Source: Paludibacterium sp. B53371 | GTDB taxonomy: Bacteria; Pseudomonadota; Gammaproteobacteria; Burkholderiales; Chromobacteriaceae | Direction: 5' to 3' | Assembly: GCF_018802765.1 (NCBI RefSeq) | Contig: NZ_CP069163.1 | Location: forward strand, 3,420,311 to 3,484,310 | DNA length: 64,000 nucleotides | Part shown: in pieces, positions 42,008 to 52,461 of the stretch | Position numbering within the stretch: the first letter of the stretch is position 1 | Layout of the letters: each line of letters opens with the position of its first letter | Made by a program: the position numbers and the translations under genes | The notes under the pieces: generated by a model | Told to the model about the DNA's origin: nothing | The model's input: the letters and a program-made list of their open reading frames with translations, nothing else | Database searches by the model: none

Positions 42008-42157
42008 TATTCCCCCCGTGCTTCTCTTTATCACTTCGTTATTAGAAAAATATGTGTTGGCAGCGATGATTGCCAAACTATTTTGTTGTTCTTTTTAGAT
42101 ACATCATTCTCACAAGCTACTCGCCCTGTTTAAACCAGGCAATGCATGCCCGCAACC

Positions 42158-42427
42158 TCAGCGAGTGTAATTTTCCAGTTGTGTCAGCCACTGGATGGCC
42201 TCTTCACGATTTTGGCCGCACATTTCCCGACTTGGCTGCAAACTGGCACAAACGGCCGGTCTGAGCGGTGAGTCGAAAATCTTGCAGCCATAGTCATGAT
42301 CCAGCTGAATACAGGGTATGCTGGCCGGCTTGCCCTCCGGCATACCCGGGATTGCCGAACTGATGGAGGGCGCAATACAGCAGGCGCCACAGGCTGGTCG
42401 GCTGTTCACTTCTTCTAATTTATTCAT
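42158..42427 (-). CDS. YkgJ-family cysteine cluster protein
   Basis: An 89-aa protein with the family cysteine pattern: CGACC near the N terminus, [35 protein letters not shown] after it. The cysteines probably bind zinc or an Fe-S cluster. The function is unknown. It lies alone on its strand, divergent from the HD-GYP gene. Confidence 0.85.
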   Translation of the reverse strand: MNKLEEVNSRPACGACCIAPSISSAIPGMPEGKPASIPCIQLDHDYGCKIFDSPLRPAVCASLQPSREMCGQNREEAIQWLTQLENYTR

Positions 42428-42515
42428 ATGTCTTATGACAATTTCCAGCAGACTTCACAAACGGGTCAGATAGACACTAAGATGAGACAAATACCCGTCT
42501 GATGGCCTGGCCACG

Positions 42516-43733
42516 ATGATCAAATGTATCAATATTTCTGACCTCAAGGTCGGAATGTTCATTCACGATCTCAACTGCGACTGGATGTCTCATCCTTTCC
42601 TGAGAAATCGCTTTGTTGTCGCGCACGAAAGTGAAATCCGCAAAATCGCTGAATCCGGCATTCACGAAGTGTATATCGACACGTCAAAAGGCTTGGATGT
42701 CGTGCATGCCCCCACGCTGCAAGAGGTCAAAGCGCAGCTGGAAAGCGAAATGCGGGAAATTGGCGTGGAAGCGGCGCCGGCCAGCGAAAAACGCGCAACC
42801 GCCACGGAAGAATTCGGTCGGGCCAGGATGGTCCATGAAGAGGCACACCAGATCATCCATGGCATCCTGCACGATGTCCGTCTGGGCAAACAGGTCGATC
42901 TGGAACTGGTCACCCCCTCGGTGGAAAAAATGACCAGCTCGATTTTGCGCAATGACGGTGCCTTGCTGGCGCTGTGCCGCATCAAGGACAAGGATAACTA
43001 TACCTTTCAGCATTCAGTCAGCGTGGGGGCGCTGATGGTCACTTTCTGCAATGCGATGAATATGGGCAAGGAAGTGATTCACCAGGCCGGCATTGGCGGC
43101 ATGTTGCACGATATCGGCAAGATGAAGATTCCCGATGCCATCCTCAACAAGCCGGACAGGCTGACCGAGCGCGAATTCGCCGTGATGAAATGCCACGTCG
43201 TCGAAAGCAAGGCCATTCTCTCCCAGGCACGTGGCATCACCCAGACCTCCATTACCGTCGCGGCACAGCACCACGAGCGTCACGATGGCAGCGGCTACCC
43301 GGAAGGCCTGAAAGGCCATGAAATTTCTCAATTAGGTCAGATGGCTGCCATTGTCGATGTCTATGATGCACTGACATCCGATCGCTGCTATCACAAGGGC
43401 ATGCCACCGACCGATGCCCTGCGCAAAATCTATGAATGGTCCAAATTTCACTTCAATCCGGATCTGGTACAAGCCTTCATGCGCACCATCGGCATCTATC
43501 CGGTCGGTACGCTGGTCAGACTGGAAAGCGGACGACTGGGGGTCGTCGTTGAACAGAACGAAAAGAATCTGGTCTCGCCCAAGGTCAAGGTCTTTTTCAG
43601 TCTGAAGAGCAATGCCCACATCCCGCCGGAAATTGTCGACCTGTCGCGCAGCATGGGACATGGTGGCGCCGACAAAATCGTGCGGCATGAATCACCGGAG
43701 AAACTGCGTCTTGATCCGCTGAAATTCATTTGA
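42516..43733 (+). CDS. HD-GYP domain protein (probable cyclic-di-GMP phosphodiesterase)
   Basis: A 405-aa protein with an N-terminal DUF3391-type region (MIKCINISDLKVGMFIHDLNCDWMSHPFLRNRF) and a C-terminal HD-GYP domain. The HD dyad is at 198-199 (HDIGKMKIPDAI) and the GYP at 260-262 (HHERHDGSGYPEGLKGHEIS). These motifs indicate hydrolysis of c-di-GMP to GMP, with effects on motility or biofilm. No receiver or PAS domain is present, so the input is unclear. The end overlaps the convergent MazG-like gene by 8 bases. Confidence 0.93.
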   Translation: MIKCINISDLKVGMFIHDLNCDWMSHPFLRNRFVVAHESEIRKIAESGIHEVYIDTSKGLDVVHAPTLQEVKAQLESEMREIGVEAAPASEKRATATEEFGRARMVHEEAHQIIHGILHDVRLGKQVDLELVTPSVEKMTSSILRNDGALLALCRIKDKDNYTFQHSVSVGALMVTFCNAMNMGKEVIHQAGIGGMLHDIGKMKIPDAILNKPDRLTEREFAVMKCHVVESKAILSQARGITQTSITVAAQHHERHDGSGYPEGLKGHEISQLGQMAAIVDVYDALTSDRCYHKGMPPTDALRKIYEWSKFHFNPDLVQAFMRTIGIYPVGTLVRLESGRLGVVVEQNEKNLVSPKVKVFFSLKSNAHIPPEIVDLSRSMGHGGADKIVRHESPEKLRLDPLKFI

Positions 43734-44082
43734 GTGCCAGCGACGTCCCGGGCACCGGATACTTCAGGGCATTTTTCTCCATCTTGTTGCGTACTGCCTG
43801 GTCCAGATCGATCTTCATGACCCCTGCCAGGCGGACCAGATACAACAACACATCCGCCACTTCTTCCTGCAGATGCTGATAGCGCGCCGGGTCATCGACC
43901 GGCATGTTCAGCACCTGTTCATCCGTTTGCCACTGGAAAATCTCCGCCAGCTCACCGACTTCTCCCGTCAGGGCCAGCATCAGATTGCGGGCAGTATGAA
44001 AGCGTTGCCAATCACGTTGATCGGCAAAATGCTGCAGGGCCTCCAGCAAGGCAGAGACCTCAATCAGAGGGGTTTGATTCAT
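43726..44082 (-). CDS. MazG-like nucleotide pyrophosphohydrolase
   Basis: An all-alpha NTP pyrophosphohydrolase of 118 aa, of the single-domain MazG-like/dCTPase (RS21-C6) type. Metal-binding Glu/Asp residues are visible in LALTGEVGELAEIFQW (EXXE) and LQEEVADVLLYLVRLA (EXXXD). It probably hydrolyses dCTP or a damaged nucleotide. The ATG lies 3 bases from a parS-like palindrome (44086-44101), and no ordinary ribosome-binding site can be seen. Confidence 0.9.
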   Translation of the reverse strand: MNQTPLIEVSALLEALQHFADQRDWQRFHTARNLMLALTGEVGELAEIFQWQTDEQVLNMPVDDPARYQHLQEEVADVLLYLVRLAGVMKIDLDQAVRNKMEKNALKYPVPGTSLALK

Positions 44083-44085
44083 AGC

Positions 44086-44101
44086 GGTTTCACGTGAAAC
44101 G
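44086..44101. other. parS-like ParB binding site 4 (14/16)
   Basis: GGTTTCACGTGAAACG keeps the 14-base core and differs at both outer bases. It lies immediately upstream of the MazG-like start codon, where a ribosome-binding site would normally be. Confidence 0.7.
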
Positions 44102-44140
44102 CCCGGTCAGCCAGATACGGCTCACCGGGCGCGGAGTGGA

Positions 44141-44749
44141 TCAACTCAGACCTTCATCCAGCAAGACTTTTTGCACCATCGGCCGTTGGGCAATACGTTG
44201 CTGGTAAGCCTGCAGCACCGGCCAGCGATCCAGCGGCAGCTTGACGTAATGGCACCAGCGCAGGCAGGTGAACAGATAACCGTCCGCCACACTGAAAGCA
44301 GGCAGCAAGGTTTCCTGACGTGACAGATGTTCGGCAACAAAATCCAGCCGCTTGCCCAGTCGCTCCAGGGCCATCTGCCGCACCGGCTCAGGCGTATCCG
44401 GCGAAAAGAGCGGACCAAAAGACTTGTGTACTTCGCTGCCGATGTAATTCAGCCACTCCTGCAAGCGGTAGCGCGCCATGGTGCCATTGGCCGGTGCCAG
44501 TTGCTTTTCCGGTACCTGGTCGGCGATGTACTGCACGATGGCGGCCCCTTCAGTCAGCAGTTCACCATTGTCGAGCAACAGTGCCGGCACACTGCCCTTC
44601 GGATTGATGGCCTGAAAGGGCTGTCCACTGGCGGTGACATGCGGCTGGGCACGAATGTCGACTTTCTCGATCTGGTACACCAAACCCGATTCTGCCAGTG
44701 CAATGTGCACAGACAGAGAACATGCACCGGGTGCGTAATACAGTTTCAT
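44141..44749 (-). CDS. glutathione S-transferase
   Basis: Cytosolic GST of 202 aa. The N-terminal thioredoxin-like domain starts MKLYYAPGACSLSVHIALAESG, the beta-class pattern with Cys10 at the active site. It continues with INPKGSVPALLLDNGELLTEGAAIVQYIAD. The C-terminal helical domain contains AFSVADGYLFTCLRW. A strong ribosome-binding site (AGGAGGA) precedes the ATG at 44749. It is 26 bases after thiC on the same strand. Confidence 0.93.
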   Translation of the reverse strand: MKLYYAPGACSLSVHIALAESGLVYQIEKVDIRAQPHVTASGQPFQAINPKGSVPALLLDNGELLTEGAAIVQYIADQVPEKQLAPANGTMARYRLQEWLNYIGSEVHKSFGPLFSPDTPEPVRQMALERLGKRLDFVAEHLSRQETLLPAFSVADGYLFTCLRWCHYVKLPLDRWPVLQAYQQRIAQRPMVQKVLLDEGLS

Positions 44750-44775
44750 GGGTTTCCTCCTGTTGGCGGACAAGC

Positions 44776-46832
<2,057 letters not shown>

Positions 46833-46841
46833 GATGCTGTG

Positions 46842-46870
46842 AAGGTAAGGCAAATATGGGATAATCGCAA
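46842..46870 (-). promoter_or_regulatory. candidate promoter for the thiC riboswitch transcript
   Basis: TTGCGA (46865-46870) and TACCTT (46842-46847) on the minus strand with 17-base spacing, just upstream of the riboswitch. Each element matches the consensus at four of six bases. Confidence 0.4.
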
Positions 46871-46901
46871 GTTATTGTCATAATGCTGCGGAGTGTGCTG
46901 A

Positions 46902-47561
46902 ATGGATTTCGAACAAGCGCGATTCAACATGGTCGAGCAACAAATCCGCCCCTGGGAAGTACTGGATCCGACCATCCTCGATTTGCTGTTTCACGTGAAA
47001 CGCGAAGATTTTGTCGCCGATGATCAGCGCGCACTGGCGTTTACCGATGTCGAACTGCCCTTGCCCAATGGCAGCCGCATGCTGCAACCAAAGCAAGAAG
47101 CCCGCATGATCCAGGATCTTGCCCTGCAGGCAGGCGACAAGGTGCTGGAAATCGGTACCGGCAGCGGTTATGTCACCGCCTTGCTGTCCAGACTGGTCGA
47201 ACAGGTCTACAGCATCGACTGTGATGGCAGCATGCAAGCCATCGCAGCCGATCATCTGCATCAGGCAGGCTGTCAAAACGTGCAGCTGATCCATGCCAAC
47301 GGTCTGGAAGGTCTGGCTCAACATGCGCCTTTCGATGCCATCTTCGTCGGTGGTTCGCTGCCAGTGGTACCGGAAGTACTCAAGCAACAGCTGGCAGTGG
47401 GTGGTCGCATGATGGTGACGGTCGGTCAGTTGCCAGTCATGTCTGTGGTTCTGGTGCGCCGTGAAAGCGACAACGTGTTTGCCGAGACCAAGCTGTACGA
47501 AACGGTCCTGCCCAGACTGCAAGGCAGTGAAGCCCTGCAACCCGAGCAGTTCGTCTTCTGA
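46902..47561 (+). CDS. protein-L-isoaspartate O-methyltransferase family protein
   Basis: SAM-dependent methyltransferase of 219 aa in the Pcm family. It has MVEQQIRPWEVLDPTILDLL, REDFVADDQRALAFTDVELPL, the SAM loop VLEIGTGSGYVTALLSRL, DCDGSMQAIA and a C-terminal Rossmann edge (FDAIFVGGSLPVVPEVLKQQL). Many betaproteobacteria have this short variant. The gene includes a parS-like site coding LFHVKR. The stop shares an A with the next start (TGATG at 47559-47563), so it is coupled to the rhodanese gene. Confidence 0.85.
   Translation: MDFEQARFNMVEQQIRPWEVLDPTILDLLFHVKREDFVADDQRALAFTDVELPLPNGSRMLQPKQEARMIQDLALQAGDKVLEIGTGSGYVTALLSRLVEQVYSIDCDGSMQAIAADHLHQAGCQNVQLIHANGLEGLAQHAPFDAIFVGGSLPVVPEVLKQQLAVGGRMMVTVGQLPVMSVVLVRRESDNVFAETKLYETVLPRLQGSEALQPEQFVF
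46987..47002. other. parS-like ParB binding site 5 (15/16)
   Basis: TGTTTCACGTGAAACG differs from the consensus only at the last base. It is inside the isoaspartate methyltransferase gene, about 5 kb from the candidate origin. Confidence 0.75.
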
Positions 47562-47884
47562 TGGCGATGGAAATCACCTGCGAAGCGCTGGCGGCAAGGC
47601 TGAATTCGTCGGAGCCGGCGCCGCTGCTGCTGGATGTCCGCGAAGACTGGGAGTGGCAGATGGCGCATATCGAGGGATCGGTGCATCTGCCGATGAATCT
47701 GATTCCGTTGCGCCATAACGAACTGCCGGACGATCGTTTGATCGTCACGGTCTGCCATCATGGCATGCGCAGCCTTCAGGTCTGTCACTTTCTGCGTCAG
47801 GTCGGTTTTGATCAGGTACTCAGCCTGCACGGCGGTATTGATGCCTGGTCAGCCACCATCGATGATTCAGTACCGAGATACTGA
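47561..47884 (+). CDS. rhodanese-like domain protein
   Basis: Single-domain sulfurtransferase of 107 aa. The order is standard: LLLDVREDWEWQMAHIEGSVHLPMNLIPLR, then the active loop VCHHGMRSLQVCHFLRQVGF with the catalytic Cys in CHHGMRS, then LHGGIDAWS. The role may be sulfur transfer or redox sensing. It is translationally coupled to the upstream methyltransferase and ends at the terminator 47887-47907. Confidence 0.92.
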   Translation: MAMEITCEALAARLNSSEPAPLLLDVREDWEWQMAHIEGSVHLPMNLIPLRHNELPDDRLIVTVCHHGMRSLQVCHFLRQVGFDQVLSLHGGIDAWSATIDDSVPRY

Positions 47885-47886
47885 TC

Positions 47887-47907
47887 CCCCGCCCCGGCGG
47901 GGTTTTT
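47887..47907 (+). terminator. terminator after the rhodanese gene
   Basis: A 7-bp GC stem CCCCGCC/GGCGGGG with a two-base gap, followed by TTTTT. It begins 3 bases after the stop codon. Confidence 0.8.
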
Positions 47908-47930
47908 CTTTTCATTGCCAAGATTGATTC

Positions 47931-48653
47931 ATGTCTGATTACTCCTTCCTGTCGCCAGCCCTTGAGCGTGTCGAACCCGCCTGGCGTGCCATTCTGGATC
48001 GGCCAGCTGTCCGCACGGCTCTTCACTCCCTGGATCAACAGTTAAGCGCACGCCAGCAGGCAGGCCACCTTATCTATCCGGCACGAGACAACATCTTTCG
48101 CGCACTGTCATTCTCTGGCCCTGAATCGGTTCGGGTGGTGATTCTCGGTCAGGATCCCTATCACGGCGCCGGCGAAGCCATGGGCTTGTCCTTCTCCGTG
48201 TCGCCGGGGGTGAAGATTCCCCCGTCTCTGCGCAATATTTATAAGGAACTGGCACGGGATACAGACAGACCGCTGCGCAAGCAGGGGGATTTGACCGACT
48301 GGGCGCGTCAGGGCGTCCTGCTGCTCAACAGCGTACTGACGGTGGAAGCCGATCAGGCAGGCAGCCATGGCAAACTGGGCTGGCAGACCGTCACCACGGC
48401 CTTGCTGGATGCGGTCAATACCCTGAATCCAGGCTGTGTCTTCCTGCTCTGGGGTAACTGGGCTCGCAGTCAGGCAGAACGCATTGATCAACAACGACAT
48501 CTGGTCCTGCAGGCAGCGCATCCTTCACCACTGTCTGCCAGCCGCGGCTTCATGCAGTGCGGACACTTCTCGCAGGCGAATCAGTGGCTGCAGGCACAGG
48601 GACAAGCAGCAATCGACTGGCAGCGTGCCGAGATTCAACCTTCATTGATCTGA
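47931..48653 (+). CDS. ung: uracil-DNA glycosylase
   Basis: Removes uracil from DNA. The 240 aa carry the family motifs VVILGQDPYHGAGEAMGLSFSV with the catalytic Asp75, PPSLRNIYKEL, GVLLLNSVLTV, LLWGNWA and the DNA-clamp HPSPLSASRGF. The last motif reads SASRGF where HRGF is common after HPSPLSA, a small variation. It stands alone between two terminator-like elements. Confidence 0.96.
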   Translation: MSDYSFLSPALERVEPAWRAILDRPAVRTALHSLDQQLSARQQAGHLIYPARDNIFRALSFSGPESVRVVILGQDPYHGAGEAMGLSFSVSPGVKIPPSLRNIYKELARDTDRPLRKQGDLTDWARQGVLLLNSVLTVEADQAGSHGKLGWQTVTTALLDAVNTLNPGCVFLLWGNWARSQAERIDQQRHLVLQAAHPSPLSASRGFMQCGHFSQANQWLQAQGQAAIDWQRAEIQPSLI

Positions 48654-48749
48654 ATGCAGGGTGATATTTTCATCCGGAATAATCTACAGCTTCCCTCGAC
48701 CACGCCCTTGCCCTATCCTAAGGCTTCCTGAACAAAGTACCCAAGGGCC

Positions 48750-50069
48750 GTGGACATACTGATATTGCTGCTGCTGATTCTCTTCAATGCCGTGTTTGCC
48801 ATGTCCGAACTGGCATTGGTTTCTTCCCGCAAGGTCCGTTTGCAGCAATGGGCCGAAGAAGGCAACAAGGGAGCGCAAACCGCCCTGAATCTGACCGAAG
48901 ATCCCACCCGGTTTCTGTCGACCATTCAAATTGGTATCACCTTCATCAGCATCACGTCCGGTGTCTATGCCGAAGCCTCCATTGCCAGCGATGTGCATGC
49001 CTGGCTGCAGCCCTACCCGTTGCTGGCGCCCGTCAGCAAAGCACTGGCCGATACCCTGGTGATTGTCTTTGTCACTGCCCTGTCCCTGATCCTCGGCGAG
49101 CTGGTGCCCAAGCGTCTGGCCATGCACAACCCTGAACTGGTTGCCTGCAACATGGCACGACCGATGGCCATCCTGTCACAACTGGCTGCGCCACTGGTCA
49201 AGGTGCTGAGCGTGCTGACGGATGGCCTGTTGCGCCTGATCGGCGCCAGACAGAGCCGTGAACCCTCGATTACTGAAGAAGAGATCCGCGTGCTGATGGA
49301 ACAAGGCGCGGACGAAGGCGTGTTCGACCGCGCAGAGCAGGAACTGGTCGAGAACATCTTCCGGCTGGATGACCGCAAAGTCGCCTCGATCATGACCCCG
49401 CGCAAAGACATTGTGTCGGTCGACCTGGAAGACAGTGAGGCGGAGAATTCGGCCTTGCTGCAACAAAGCCCCTATTCGCGCTTTCCCGTCGGTCGCGGCG
49501 GCATGGAACACATCATCGGCATCCTCGAATCCAAGCGCATGCTGGATCGCCTGCTCAGCGGTCAGGCCGTCGATTTCCTGGCAGATCTGACGCCGCCACT
49601 CTACGTCCCGGCCTCAGTCTCGCTGAAACAACTGCTGGAACAGTTCAAGATGGCGCGTACCCATATCGCGCTGGTGGTCGATGAATATGGCGAGCTGGAA
49701 GGCCTGGTCACCATGAATGACGTCCTGGAAGCCATTGTGGGCGATCTGCCGGCGACCGATCAGGAAGATGACAGCATTGTCCAGCGTGATGAAAACAGCT
49801 GGCTGATGGATGGCACCGTGACGCTGGATGAGTTCAAAGAATTCTTCGACATCGACCATGACGAACTGCTGCCCGGCGAAGAGACCGGCAATATTCACAC
49901 CCTGGGGGGCATCATCATGTATCGCCTGGGTCGTGTTCCTCAGGTTGCAGATCGCATGGAGTGTCTGGATTTCGGCTTCGAGGTGGTCGACATGGACAAA
50001 ACCCGGGTCGACAAGATCATGGTCACGCGGCGATCACCACTCACGGATCTGTCTCGCCAGGATTCATAA
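48750..50069 (+). CDS. CNNM/HlyC-CorC family membrane protein with CBS pair
   Basis: A 439-aa protein. The N-terminal CNNM domain has about four membrane segments (LILLLLILFNAVFAMSELALVSSRK, IGITFISITSGVY, TLVIVFVTALSLILGELVPKRLA). Two CBS domains follow (MTPRKDIVSVDLED and HIALVVDEYGELEGLVTMNDVLEAIVGD), then a C-terminal CorC/HlyC transporter-associated domain. The family is linked to Mg2+ or other divalent cation export; hemolysin names are historical. The start is a GTG with AAGGG two bases upstream, a close spacing. Terminated at 50071-50098. Confidence 0.9.
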   Translation: MDILILLLLILFNAVFAMSELALVSSRKVRLQQWAEEGNKGAQTALNLTEDPTRFLSTIQIGITFISITSGVYAEASIASDVHAWLQPYPLLAPVSKALADTLVIVFVTALSLILGELVPKRLAMHNPELVACNMARPMAILSQLAAPLVKVLSVLTDGLLRLIGARQSREPSITEEEIRVLMEQGADEGVFDRAEQELVENIFRLDDRKVASIMTPRKDIVSVDLEDSEAENSALLQQSPYSRFPVGRGGMEHIIGILESKRMLDRLLSGQAVDFLADLTPPLYVPASVSLKQLLEQFKMARTHIALVVDEYGELEGLVTMNDVLEAIVGDLPATDQEDDSIVQRDENSWLMDGTVTLDEFKEFFDIDHDELLPGEETGNIHTLGGIIMYRLGRVPQVADRMECLDFGFEVVDMDKTRVDKIMVTRRSPLTDLSRQDS

Positions 50070-50070
50070 A

Positions 50071-50098
50071 AAAAACCGCCAGTTCACTGGCGGTTTTT
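50071..50098. terminator. terminator after the CNNM gene
   Basis: A 12-bp stem AAAAACCGCCAG/CTGGCGGTTTTT with loop TTCA. It begins 2 bases after the stop. The 130 bases from there to 50231 show no gene or clear motif. Confidence 0.92.
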
Positions 50099-50231
50099 TT
50101 ATGCCCGGGTGAAAAAAACATCGCACAGAAACACGCTGTAAGCGACGATCTCTGTCTCACCTGACTCCTGCTATCAATCTGAAAACAAACACGCTCAAAA
50201 CGCCTTGCCGTCCCGGCAATCGGGATATGCC

Positions 50232-51200
50232 TTACAGACCGTGATAGGCCTTGTACCAGTCGACGAATTTTTTCATTCCCTGGGCCAGCGGTGTAGAAGG
50301 CGCAAAACCGGTGGCTGCGTGCAGCCGGCGAGTGTCGGCATAGGTGATGGGAACATCTCCATCCTGCATTGGCAGGAATGTCTTGTTGGCTTTCTGACCG
50401 CAGGCCTCCTCCACCGTACTGATGAAGTCCATCAGTCGCACCGGATTATTGTTACCGATATTGAAGAGTGCAAACGGCACCTGGGTATCCGGAATCCGAG
50501 TCATGACCGCCAACACCCCTTCGACAATATCGTCGATATAGGTGAAATCGCGCTGCAAATCGCCATTATTGAAAACCCTGATGGTTTCACCATTAAGGAT
50601 AGATTCTGTAAACATCCATGGCGCCATGTCCGGACGTCCCCACGGTCCGTAGACCGTAAAGAAACGCAATGCCGTCACCGGCATCTGGTAGAGATGGGCA
50701 AAACTGTGTGCCATCACCTCGCCAGCCTTCTTGGTGGCGGCATAGAAGCTGACCGGTTCGTCAGTGCGATCGTCTTCGGCAAAAGGCACCTTGGCATTTT
50801 TTCCATAGACACTGCTCGAGCTGGCAAATACCAGGTGCTTGATACCGTGGCGATGGCAAACATCCAGCAGATTGGTCATCCCCATCAGATTGCTCTGTGC
50901 ATAAGCATGGGGATTCTTGAGCGAGTAGCGCACGCCGGCCTGTGCAGCCAGATGAATTACATAATCGATCCCCTGACCGTCAAACAGGGCATCCAGTGCC
51001 GGTGCATCGGCAATATCCAGCTGATGAAATTCGAAGTCCTGCCGTCCTTGCAAAGTAGCCAGACGGGCATGTTTCAGTTCGACGGAGTAGTAGTCGTTCA
51101 GGTTATCCACAGCCAGTACGGTGTGCTGACCACAATCCAGCAGTTTTTCACAGACTGCACGGCCGATAAAACCTGCCGCACCGGTTACCAATACCTTCAT
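50232..51200 (-). CDS. NAD-dependent UDP-sugar 4-epimerase (UDP-glucuronate epimerase-like)
   Basis: Extended short-chain dehydrogenase of 322 aa. It has the NAD fold GAAGFIG (7-13), the early LNDYYSVELKHARL characteristic of UDP-glucuronate 4-epimerases, FASSSSVYGKN and YAATKK with the catalytic Tyr and Lys, and FFTVYGPWGRPDMA. It probably makes UDP-galacturonate for surface polysaccharide. Its start overlaps the stop of the upstream glycosyltransferase gene (51197-51200). Confidence 0.9.
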   Translation of the reverse strand: MKVLVTGAAGFIGRAVCEKLLDCGQHTVLAVDNLNDYYSVELKHARLATLQGRQDFEFHQLDIADAPALDALFDGQGIDYVIHLAAQAGVRYSLKNPHAYAQSNLMGMTNLLDVCHRHGIKHLVFASSSSVYGKNAKVPFAEDDRTDEPVSFYAATKKAGEVMAHSFAHLYQMPVTALRFFTVYGPWGRPDMAPWMFTESILNGETIRVFNNGDLQRDFTYIDDIVEGVLAVMTRIPDTQVPFALFNIGNNNPVRLMDFISTVEEACGQKANKTFLPMQDGDVPITYADTRRLHAATGFAPSTPLAQGMKKFVDWYKAYHGL

Positions 51201-51955
51201 GCCACGTGCTCCAGACGGTAAAACTCACGCAGTTTCGCATACTTTATGAAAGAGTTCATGCATCCGATCGAAATATGCACCAGGCCTGGCAAACCATCCC
51301 GCCAGCCTTGTCGAACCAGATAGAACTTAATAAAGCGAATCAGCGGGCTGAGCAACATCTTGGCCAGCGAAACGTTTTTTCTGTTCTCAAACATCTGTCT
51401 GGCCTGCAGTGAAGTGTATTGGTTTTGCTTGTTCAGATAGTGGGCAATATCTTCCCCCGACTCATGCATCAGATCTCCGGCAATGCGCCCCACAGCCGAA
51501 TTCGTCACCACATACTCGTGCACCTTGTCGTCAGACCAGTGTGCCTTGCGACGATCAAATAATCTCAGGCTCAGATCCGGATAACCCTCGCCATGACGCA
51601 GGAAGCGTCCCATGAACTTGTTGCAGCGTGCAAAGTGGTAGCACTCATGCTGTGGATAACTCAATATTGCCTTGATATTATTAGCTAATTCTTCAGATAA
51701 CCATTCATCGGCATCCAGACAGAGTACCCAGTCATGACTGGCCTGATCGACAGCAAACTGCTTCTGAGGTCCGAATCCCAGCCAGGCTTGTTCAATGGTC
51801 CTGGCTCCGTAGCGTTGTGCAATTTCAAGCGTTGCATCATGACTGCCTGAATCGACCACCACGATTTCGTCGGCAAATTGGCAACTTTGCAGACACTTTT
51901 CCAGGTGTGCTGCTGCATTCAGGGTAATAAGCACGACGCTGACTGAGCATTGCAT
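51197..51955 (-). CDS. family 2 glycosyltransferase, WaaE/KdtX-like
   Basis: Cytoplasmic GT-A glycosyltransferase of 252 aa. It starts MQCSVSVVLITLNAAAHLEKCLQSCQFADEIVVVDSGSHDATLEIAQRYGA, has the DXD-type WVLCLDADEWLSEEL, and the C-terminal region KFYLVRQGWRDGLPGLVHISIGCMNSFIKYAKL typical of the lipopolysaccharide core glucosyltransferase WaaE (KdtX). It is transcribed leftward away from the gene-free region. The start at 51955 begins with the family domain; the frame is open to 52075 but would enter the origin-like region. Confidence 0.88.
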   Translation of the reverse strand: MQCSVSVVLITLNAAAHLEKCLQSCQFADEIVVVDSGSHDATLEIAQRYGARTIEQAWLGFGPQKQFAVDQASHDWVLCLDADEWLSEELANNIKAILSYPQHECYHFARCNKFMGRFLRHGEGYPDLSLRLFDRRKAHWSDDKVHEYVVTNSAVGRIAGDLMHESGEDIAHYLNKQNQYTSLQARQMFENRKNVSLAKMLLSPLIRFIKFYLVRQGWRDGLPGLVHISIGCMNSFIKYAKLREFYRLEHVA

Positions 51956-52038
51956 TGTATCTAGTTGACCTTTTTTATATTTGATAAGACTGGTAGAAGG
52001 CAGACCCTGTCTGTTGATAAGCCTTTTTTTATTCTTAA

Positions 52039-52051
52039 AATCAATATGTTG
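52039..52051 (+). promoter_or_regulatory. IHF-consensus site in the candidate origin
   Basis: AATCAATATGTTG fits WATCAANNNNTTR at every defined position. It lies in the A+T-rich part next to the first DnaA boxes, as IHF does in E. coli oriC. Confidence 0.6.
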
Positions 52052-52100
52052 AAGACAAAAAAATCCTGTTATCAACTGATGTTTTTCACAGGGTACCGGA

Positions 52101-52109
52101 TGTGGATAA
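52101..52109 (-). promoter_or_regulatory. DnaA box (TTATCCACA)
   Basis: An exact high-affinity box on the minus strand (plus strand TGTGGATAA). Confidence 0.8.
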
Positions 52110-52266
52110 CTATCCGCATGGGGATGAGATGTCAGTTACCCACATGTTTACGAGCAGTTGTTGCCAGTCAGGTGTGCATGGTCTGTACACCCGTGGTTTG
52201 GCATGGTTCTGTTTACTATTATGCCCTTTTTAAAAACTGATGAATAAGATGAAGGGTCGTTGCAGT

Positions 52267-52275
52267 TGTGGATAA
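52267..52275 (-). promoter_or_regulatory. DnaA box (TTATCCACA)
   Basis: An exact high-affinity box on the minus strand. It is followed a few bases on by the T-rich GATTATTGTTTTTTT (52281-52295), which resembles an AT-rich 13-mer. Confidence 0.8.
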
Positions 52276-52355
52276 CCATGGATTATTGTTTTTTTACAAG
52301 GGATTGCCCTGTTTGCCAAGCAGGGGGGCAAGTGCTTGGCAGCAGCAGGATGATT

Positions 52356-52364
52356 TGTGGATAA
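52356..52364 (-). promoter_or_regulatory. DnaA box (TTATCCACA)
   Basis: An exact high-affinity box on the minus strand, 27 bases from the next box, which has the opposite orientation. Confidence 0.8.
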
Positions 52365-52390
52365 ATCCAGTCACCTGGGCAAATGCATGC

Positions 52391-52399
52391 TTATACACA
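52391..52399 (+). promoter_or_regulatory. DnaA box (TTATACACA)
   Basis: An exact match to TTATNCACA on the plus strand, the same sequence as one of the E. coli oriC boxes. Confidence 0.75.
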
Positions 52400-52461
52400 T
52401 TTCCACAAGGCGAAAACGACGTAGTTAACCACTGTCAGGCTCGTATACAATGCCGACCATG

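Larger units (their letters stand above)
51956..52449. other. oriC: candidate chromosomal replication origin (oriC)
   Basis: A 494-base stretch without a gene, between divergently transcribed LPS genes. It contains four exact matches to TTATNCACA: TTATCCACA on the minus strand at 52101-52109, 52267-52275 and 52356-52364, and TTATACACA at 52391-52399. One-mismatch copies are at 52012-52020, 52082-52090 and 52136-52144. An IHF consensus AATCAATATGTTG lies at 52039-52051. Line 52021-52080 is only 25% G+C, suiting a DNA-unwinding element. The strand composition changes from C-rich to G-rich across it, and parS-like sites flank it. No dnaA, dnaN or gyrB gene lies in the window. Confidence 0.82.

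Noticed and set aside
52101..52399. The DnaA-box cluster as only a titration site or a regulatory region of waaC
   Set aside because: Not excluded, but a titration site would not explain the composition switch, the IHF site with A+T-rich tract and the parS cluster together.
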